NCBI GenBank assembly: GCA_900538575.1
Contig: UPZA01000001.1
Location: 223,487 to 287,486, forward strand
Length of the DNA stretch: 64,000 nt
Direction of reading: 5' to 3'
Source: an uncultured Ruminococcus sp.
Lineage (GTDB): Bacteria > Bacillota > Clostridia > Oscillospirales > Ruminococcaceae
The notes beneath the pieces were generated by a model. The model worked only from the letters and a program-made list of their open reading frames with translations, searched no databases and had not been told where the DNA came from. The position numbers and the translations under genes are program-made. Positions 59,339 to 64,000 of the stretch are shown piece after piece (position 1 is the stretch's first letter; every line of letters starts with the position of its first letter).

Positions 59339-61237
59339 TTAGTTTACTCCAACTGCATACTTTATGGCATCCACAATGTATTTGAGATATGGATCTGTTT
59401 CAATTACTTCCTTTAGTTTCTGTTTCTTTTTTTCGTCCACTTTCCATTGATGGAGTCCCATTTCAAACATCTTAGCTTGTGTCATTCCATCTGGAACAAC
59501 TGCTATTTTCCATTTTAAAATAGATGCCAAACACTGAGCAACAATAGCTTTCAATCCACTCTTTCCTTTGTTATCAAGCATCAAGCTATATATCTTATAT
59601 GCAATCTCCTCATCTGTCAAATCTCCCCATGAACTCCTTTCATCAGAGACCGTCTTGTCAGCATCAGCTATCTTTTCATCGGTTAATGCATACTTATCAC
59701 TATTTTTGATCTTTTCGCCATAATGAACAGCCTTATGAAAGTCATCCCTTAAACAACTCTGTGCCAAGCAGTACTCAAATGTCCATTGAGGAGAAATAAA
59801 GCTTTTTACCGTACCTTCTGTATAGTATTTTTCTTTTTTTTCTACTGCTTCCGCCATTTTCTCTTTACATAATTTAAATACACCATTTTCATCATACTTT
59901 GGTTTTTCATCACAATCAGTGAGAACTGCTACTGGAATTCCCATAGTTCTTCCATCTTTTCGGATAAATATCCTGCTATATCGTAAAAATGCAGTACTGC
60001 CAACATTAACAATGGAAACGCCATATCGTTCAAGTGGATAGCCAATAATTTCGGCAATCATAGGAATTAACAGATTTTCTGCATCACCTTCCACCATAAT
60101 AACACCTTTTGAAAAGAAAAGATTTGCTTTTGTCGCATCTAAAAATCGTTGCAGGAAAAGATAGTCACCTTTCTCTAACCCCGTTTTACCCTCATCCAAA
60201 TCAAATCCATTCCCACTTTTAATCAGAATAAGATTTTTCAGATTGATTTTGCTGGCAAGTATAGTACTGTGTGTCGAGATGATAATCTGAACTCCAGAAC
60301 TTTGATATTCTTTTTGCAGGTACTGTATTAATCTCAGCTGTGCTTGAGGATGAAGATGTGCTTCTAATTCTTCAATTAATGCAAGGTGTAATCCACCATT
60401 ATCGTCATGCTGTAAAAGCAAAAGTTCTGCTGCAATGAAAAGCAGATTCAATTCTCCGAGTCCCGGATGTATTTCTGAAACAGATAAAGATAAACTTTCT
60501 AATATAGATTTAAGCTGTATATCTGATGTCTTTAGCTTTGCTTCATTTGAGATATTGTTTTCATTGAATTCAGTTAATGCATCACGAATACCAGTGAGAA
60601 TTACCTTGCCATCTTCTTCAGTGAAGTATTTCTCAATCTCATTATTAGCTTTAATCAAAATTTCTTTCAAGCGATGATCAGTATTATCCTTAAACACAGG
60701 ATGATTAAATAAAATTTGTGATATTCTCGAATTTCTGCCCGAACTCATTTCACGTTCCGCATCCCTAAGTGGACGTAAATACACACATTTCAAGAGTTCT
60801 CTTGCTTTACCATCAAGTGTTACACCATCATTTACTTCACCAGCACGCAGTTCTGTATAAATTCGATTTTTTTCTTTCCATGCACGAAAATGAAGCGGTA
60901 GGAAATAAAACATTTCTCCATTATTATTTTCAAACATTAAGTATTCAACAAAGTTTTTGGCTTCATCTGCACTAAATTCCGAAAGAATTAGATCTATTTT
61001 AAATTCAGATACAGGCATCCCATTTTCAGAAAAAAAATCTTCTTCTGATACCCTGATATACTCATTGCTTTGAGTAAGCAGAACCATTTTTATTGCATCA
61101 ATTACTGCAGTTTTTCCAGAATCATTTTCGCCTATGAGTGCATTGAGTCCCTTATGAAAGGATACATGCAGCCCCGGCTTACCTTCAATCGACTTGAAAC
61201 GACGAAAGTCATATATTTTCAATTCAGATACAATCAT
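59339..61237 (-). CDS. OLD-family ATPase with TOPRIM nuclease, Gabija GajA-like
   Basis: 632 residues: Walker A NALIGENDSGKTAVIDAIKM (about 33-52), HLALIEELEAHLHPQAQLRL (Walker B), STHSTILASKI (H-loop), then TOPRIM FSKGVIMVEGDAENLLIPMI and VAVLTDCDEKP (the glutamate and DxD metal residues). In Gabija the complex nicks DNA when nucleotides are depleted during infection. A C-terminal extension (about 560-632) is unlike short OLD proteins. It is the first gene of the operon. Confidence 0.87.
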   Translation of the reverse strand: MIVSELKIYDFRRFKSIEGKPGLHVSFHKGLNALIGENDSGKTAVIDAIKMVLLTQSNEYIRVSEEDFFSENGMPVSEFKIDLILSEFSADEAKNFVEYLMFENNNGEMFYFLPLHFRAWKEKNRIYTELRAGEVNDGVTLDGKARELLKCVYLRPLRDAEREMSSGRNSRISQILFNHPVFKDNTDHRLKEILIKANNEIEKYFTEEDGKVILTGIRDALTEFNENNISNEAKLKTSDIQLKSILESLSLSVSEIHPGLGELNLLFIAAELLLLQHDDNGGLHLALIEELEAHLHPQAQLRLIQYLQKEYQSSGVQIIISTHSTILASKINLKNLILIKSGNGFDLDEGKTGLEKGDYLFLQRFLDATKANLFFSKGVIMVEGDAENLLIPMIAEIIGYPLERYGVSIVNVGSTAFLRYSRIFIRKDGRTMGIPVAVLTDCDEKPKYDENGVFKLCKEKMAEAVEKKEKYYTEGTVKSFISPQWTFEYCLAQSCLRDDFHKAVHYGEKIKNSDKYALTDEKIADADKTVSDERSSWGDLTDEEIAYKIYSLMLDNKGKSGLKAIVAQCLASILKWKIAVVPDGMTQAKMFEMGLHQWKVDEKKKQKLKEVIETDPYLKYIVDAIKYAVGVN

Positions 61238-61239
61238 TT

Positions 61240-61922
61240 TTGTGTTCCTTTCAATTCTACCTTCTTCAAATGAACTTATCCTGTATTTTCAACAAAATAT
61301 CCCTTACAATCAAAATTTTAACGATGGATAACCGTAAATCATCAATATTTCAGCTAAAATCTGACTAATATTAACATAATTAATCATGGCCTAATGTTGC
61401 ATTAATAATTATGTTTCAATAAAAGTCAATACTTAATTTGTATTTGCATTAATGTGTACCACTTAATTCCAATCTTATATTTTTTATTATACAAGATATT
61501 TTTAACATGGTCAATAATTTTTAGCAATTTATTATAGAATTTTGTTTAATTATATATAATTAAACAATCTCACTTGTTAATATTATACAACAAGTATTAG
61601 ATAAGAAAATAAGTGCTTAAAACGCAGCGGTTCAAAGCATTAACATAATTAATTATTAAATAATTTCTTTGCATAAAGATAACGCTATTGTCATTACAAA
61701 ATATATTTTAAAAGTTAAGTGCTTCATGGTCATAAATAAAATGTATATATCCATTTTATTCGCATTCAATTTAATCCTTGATTAACGCTCAACTTCATAT
61801 ATAGTATAGAAAATGGTTAATCATGATAACATTTTTAACTACACACATTATAACTTCACATAATAAAAATAATCTTCTTTTTATGCTATAATAACCCTAC
61901 AAAATTTGAAGGAGTTGTTATT
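61240..61922. other. AT-rich intergenic region between the defence operon and the transposase
   Basis: No gene is supported. It contains two minus-strand promoters. It also holds the direct repeat ATTAACATAATTAAT at 61370-61384 and 61639-61653. Transposon inverted ends were not recognised. Confidence 0.5.
61486..61514 (-). promoter_or_regulatory. Candidate promoter of the OLD/UvrD operon
   Basis: Minus strand TTGACC (61514-61509), 17-base spacer, TATAAT (61491-61486). A second candidate, TTGACT (61429-61424) with ATTAAT (61406-61401), lies nearer the gene. Confidence 0.55.
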
Positions 61923-63056
61923 ATGACAAAAACATTCACAATTGAAGAAAAACGAACCAGTGTAAATCGTTACCTTTCAGGTGAATCAGTAACTTTTATT
62001 GCTGATGAACTGGGTGTCGCAAAAAGCACACTGTACAACTGGATAAAAAAGTTTAAACCGGTTGCAGAAGAAAAGAAGTTCACTGCCAAAGATTTTAATA
62101 ATCTTGAACAAAGAACAAATCGTCAATCTGATATGATTGAGATTCTAAAAACTGTTGAATGCAATGTTCACTCCCCTTTGCAAGAAAAGCTATGTGAGAT
62201 TGAAAAGCTGCATGGCAAATACAGTGTTCATGTTCTGTGTGATGCACTCAATGTTCCAAGAGGTACTTTTTATAACCACATCAAACGGAACAAGCGTGAT
62301 AATGTTTGGTATAAAAAACGGCGTGAGTATTTTTGCAGTGAAATCAGAAGAATATTTGAAGAAAACAATCAGATTTTCGGAGCAAGAAAAATCGCCGCTG
62401 TTCTAAGAAACAACGGCGAACAAGTAAGTGATAAATATGTTCGTGTGTTAATGAACGAAATGAACTTAAGCAGCATTCGAACTAACTCAAAAAAGGAATA
62501 TTTAAAAGATAAACGAAAAAGAAATATTTTAAGACAGCAATTCAAAGTTGATAAACCTAATACAGCCTGGGTAAGTGATATTACATACTATAAATTTAAC
62601 GATAAATGGTTTTATATTTGTGCCATTATCGATTTATTTTCAAGAAAAGTTTCTTATAAAATCTCAAGAAACAACAGTACCCAACTTACAAAATCGACTG
62701 TTAAAATTGCAATTGAATCACGTCATCCAAATAAAGGTCTTATATTTCACAACGATCACGGTGCAAATTACACTTCAGCGACTTTCTCTGATTATCTCGC
62801 TGAAAACGGCATAACTCAATCATTTTCAAAGGTCAGAAACCCTTACGATAACTCTGTAGCAGAATCATTCTTCTCATCTCTAAAAAGAGAAGAATTGTAC
62901 AGAAGAAAAATAAAATCCGAATATGAATTAAAACAAATAATCTGCGACTATATAGAATTTTACAATAATCACAGACCTCATACCACCATAAATTACAAGA
63001 CTCCAAATCAATATGAATGCGAATATTTCGGAAACAACGAAGAAAACACAGATTAA
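61923..63056 (+). CDS. IS3-family transposase, single-frame form
   Basis: 377 residues. N-terminal HTH (VTFIADELGVAKSTLYNWIK), a second HTH_21 region, then the rve core with TAWVSDITYYKF (first Asp), GLIFHNDHGANYTS (second Asp) and NPYDNSVAESFFSSLKREEL (Glu). IS3 members usually make this from two frames by -1 shifting; here it is one open frame. Terminal inverted repeats were not recognised. It is next to the defence operon and may have helped move it. Confidence 0.87.
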   Translation: MTKTFTIEEKRTSVNRYLSGESVTFIADELGVAKSTLYNWIKKFKPVAEEKKFTAKDFNNLEQRTNRQSDMIEILKTVECNVHSPLQEKLCEIEKLHGKYSVHVLCDALNVPRGTFYNHIKRNKRDNVWYKKRREYFCSEIRRIFEENNQIFGARKIAAVLRNNGEQVSDKYVRVLMNEMNLSSIRTNSKKEYLKDKRKRNILRQQFKVDKPNTAWVSDITYYKFNDKWFYICAIIDLFSRKVSYKISRNNSTQLTKSTVKIAIESRHPNKGLIFHNDHGANYTSATFSDYLAENGITQSFSKVRNPYDNSVAESFFSSLKREELYRRKIKSEYELKQIICDYIEFYNNHRPHTTINYKTPNQYECEYFGNNEENTD

Positions 63057-63195
63057 GAACTGGAATGAGGGGTTCAGATTTCAACTTTTTTAATGTTTCA
63101 TTTTGAAATTCAGCATTTTCTCATTTTCACATTCAAAATTCCAATTATAAAAAATGCCGGAAATCCCTATAATAAAAGATTTCCCGACAAAAAGT

Positions 63196-63231
63196 TAACG
63201 CCATTTGGACTTGGGGGTTCAAATGGCGTTA
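63196..63231. terminator. Inverted repeat after the transposase
   Basis: TAACGCCATTTG (63196-63207) and CAAATGGCGTTA (63220-63231), 12 bp perfect, with a 12-base loop. It could be a terminator or part of an element end. Confidence 0.5.
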
Positions 63232-63648
63232 GACTTATCACATTAATTCATAACTGTTTTATTTAAAATCAACTGATTATCCCGATTTTCCCTTGATTTA
63301 CGGGCATTTTTAGAGGATTGCAGACCGATTTTACTACTCATTTACTACTTTTGGATTGAGCCTTGATATGCAACCGCAATTCTTTTGATAAAAACCCACA
63401 GGCAGCATGGCACATCAGAAACACACGACAATAAAATACAACACCGCATAGACGGCGTTTCTTACTCCCAACTGGGAAACAGGAACGCCGCTATTTTTTT
63501 GCCCTCATGTTACGCAGTAGGGGCAAAAAAAGCCTTGCTATAAGCGGCTTTACGGACGCGGTTTTCATGGAATAAGGGATTGATACCTAAACCCTTAAAA
63601 TCGCGGTTCTACTGCGTAACAAATCCACCACAAAGGAGTGATGAAGCT
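63232..63648. other. ICE-type non-coding region before the replication gene
   Basis: GC content rises here. A 13-bp inverted pair (63508-63520 with 63609-63621), the hairpin TTTTTTTGCCC to GGGGCAAAAAAA (63494-63532) and GGCGTTTC to GAACGCC pairing around 63445-63490 are visible. No gene supported. It may be a regulatory or origin region of the element. Confidence 0.4.
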
Positions 63649-64000
63649 ATGGCAGTTTTCCGAGTGGAGAAAAACAAAGGCTATACCGTAATGAGCAACC
63701 ACCACTTACGCAACAAGGAGTTGTCCTTGAAGTCAAAGGGGCTGCTTTCTCAAATGCTGTCCTTACCGGAGGACTGGGACTACACCCTTGCGGGGCTGTC
63801 ACTTATCAACCGGGAAAAAATCGACGCTATCCGCGAAGCTGTCCGGGAGCTTGAAGCTGCCGGATATATACAGCGGTCAAGGGAACGCGACGAGAAAGGA
63901 CGCTTGCGGGGGACAGATTACATCATCTACGAGCAGCCGCCTAACTTGGATTTACCTACATTGGAAAATCCAACATTGGATAATCCAACGTTGGAAAAAC
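63649..64000 (+). CDS. Tn1549-like replication initiator/HTH protein, 5' part
   Basis: The gene runs off the window end. From the ATG at 63649 (AAAGGAGTGATGAAGCT upstream) it reads MAVFRVEKNKGYTVMSNHHL, then LSLKSKGLLSQMLSLPEDWD and a winged-helix (EAVRELEAAGYIQRSRERDE). This is the common start of replication-initiator proteins of Tn1549/CTn-type elements with DUF6017 tails. The repeated TLxNPT motifs mark the start of a linker. It marks entry into another integrative element. Confidence 0.82.
   Translation, partial: MAVFRVEKNKGYTVMSNHHLRNKELSLKSKGLLSQMLSLPEDWDYTLAGLSLINREKIDAIREAVRELEAAGYIQRSRERDEKGRLRGTDYIIYEQPPNLDLPTLENPTLDNPTLEK

Noticed and set aside
63281..63400. Integrase end or attachment core near the ICE border
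   Set aside because: Short minus-strand frames there carry several stops and no recombinase motif could be supported.

Overview
The window looks like gut or rumen Clostridia (Ruminococcus-like Oscillospiraceae). The main reason is a secreted GH9 cellulase ending in a type I dockerin, with the remnant of a second dockerin nearby, which points to a cellulosomal host. Most of the window is AT-rich. Three patches (1-3.6 kb, about 7.28-7.54 kb, 63.3-64 kb) are clearly more GC-rich and carry prophage or conjugative-element genes. No rRNA, tRNA, CRISPR array or reverse transcriptase was seen.

Layout. (i) 1-3.6 kb, minus strand: end of a phage/ICE replication module (family A DNA polymerase, DUF2815, DUF2800). 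(ii) 3.6-10.7 kb, plus strand: a decayed accessory patchwork. A cassette (PLD-like, helical-repeat, HTH and zinc-ribbon genes) replaces part of the ICE module and is truncated at both junctions. A broken HNH restriction gene with methyltransferase genes follows. (iii) 11.1-16.4 kb, host-like: GH9-dockerin cellulase, divergent AraC regulator, dockerin remnant, and an MFS efflux gene behind a leader peptide. (iv) 16.757-54.212 kb: a nearly complete Mu-like transposable prophage bounded by the 9-bp direct repeat TGCGACACG. (v) 54.3-61.3 kb: a thioesterase, then a three-gene minus-strand island of OLD-family TOPRIM ATPase, UvrD helicase (Gabija-like pair) and a second helicase with a nuclease-like C-terminus. 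(vi) 61.9-64 kb: an IS3-family transposase and the start of a Tn1549-like replication initiator.

The prophage reads leftward from a repressor/ImmA switch at 52.8-54 kb. The order is an early promoter with an embedded operator, BRO-type antirepressor, MuA-like transposase, MuB-like ATPase, semi-early small genes, DnaC-like loader, GemA, Mor, gp25/26/27-like genes, a NusG paralog, terminase, portal, MuF-type head protein with a metallopeptidase tail and candidate immunity gene, scaffold, capsid, tail genes, tail fibres, holins, amidase and two orphan DNA methyltransferases. Two features stand out. First, three modules encode 26-32 residue hydrophobic peptides between convergent consensus promoters, with the Shine-Dalgarno sequence in a hairpin and pairing 5' and 3' regions; they look like type I toxin-antitoxin loci. 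Second, intrinsic-terminator hairpins sit just before several late-gene ribosome sites, downstream of the NusG paralog, suggesting processive antitermination of the late operon.

Several genes differ from a continuous frame by one base, mostly in homopolymers (DUF2815, 5.0 and 5.5 kb, 8.0 and 8.3 kb, tape measure, 48.1 kb). Some of these breaks may be sequencing errors rather than real mutations. Family assignments come from motif recognition by eye; no database search was run.
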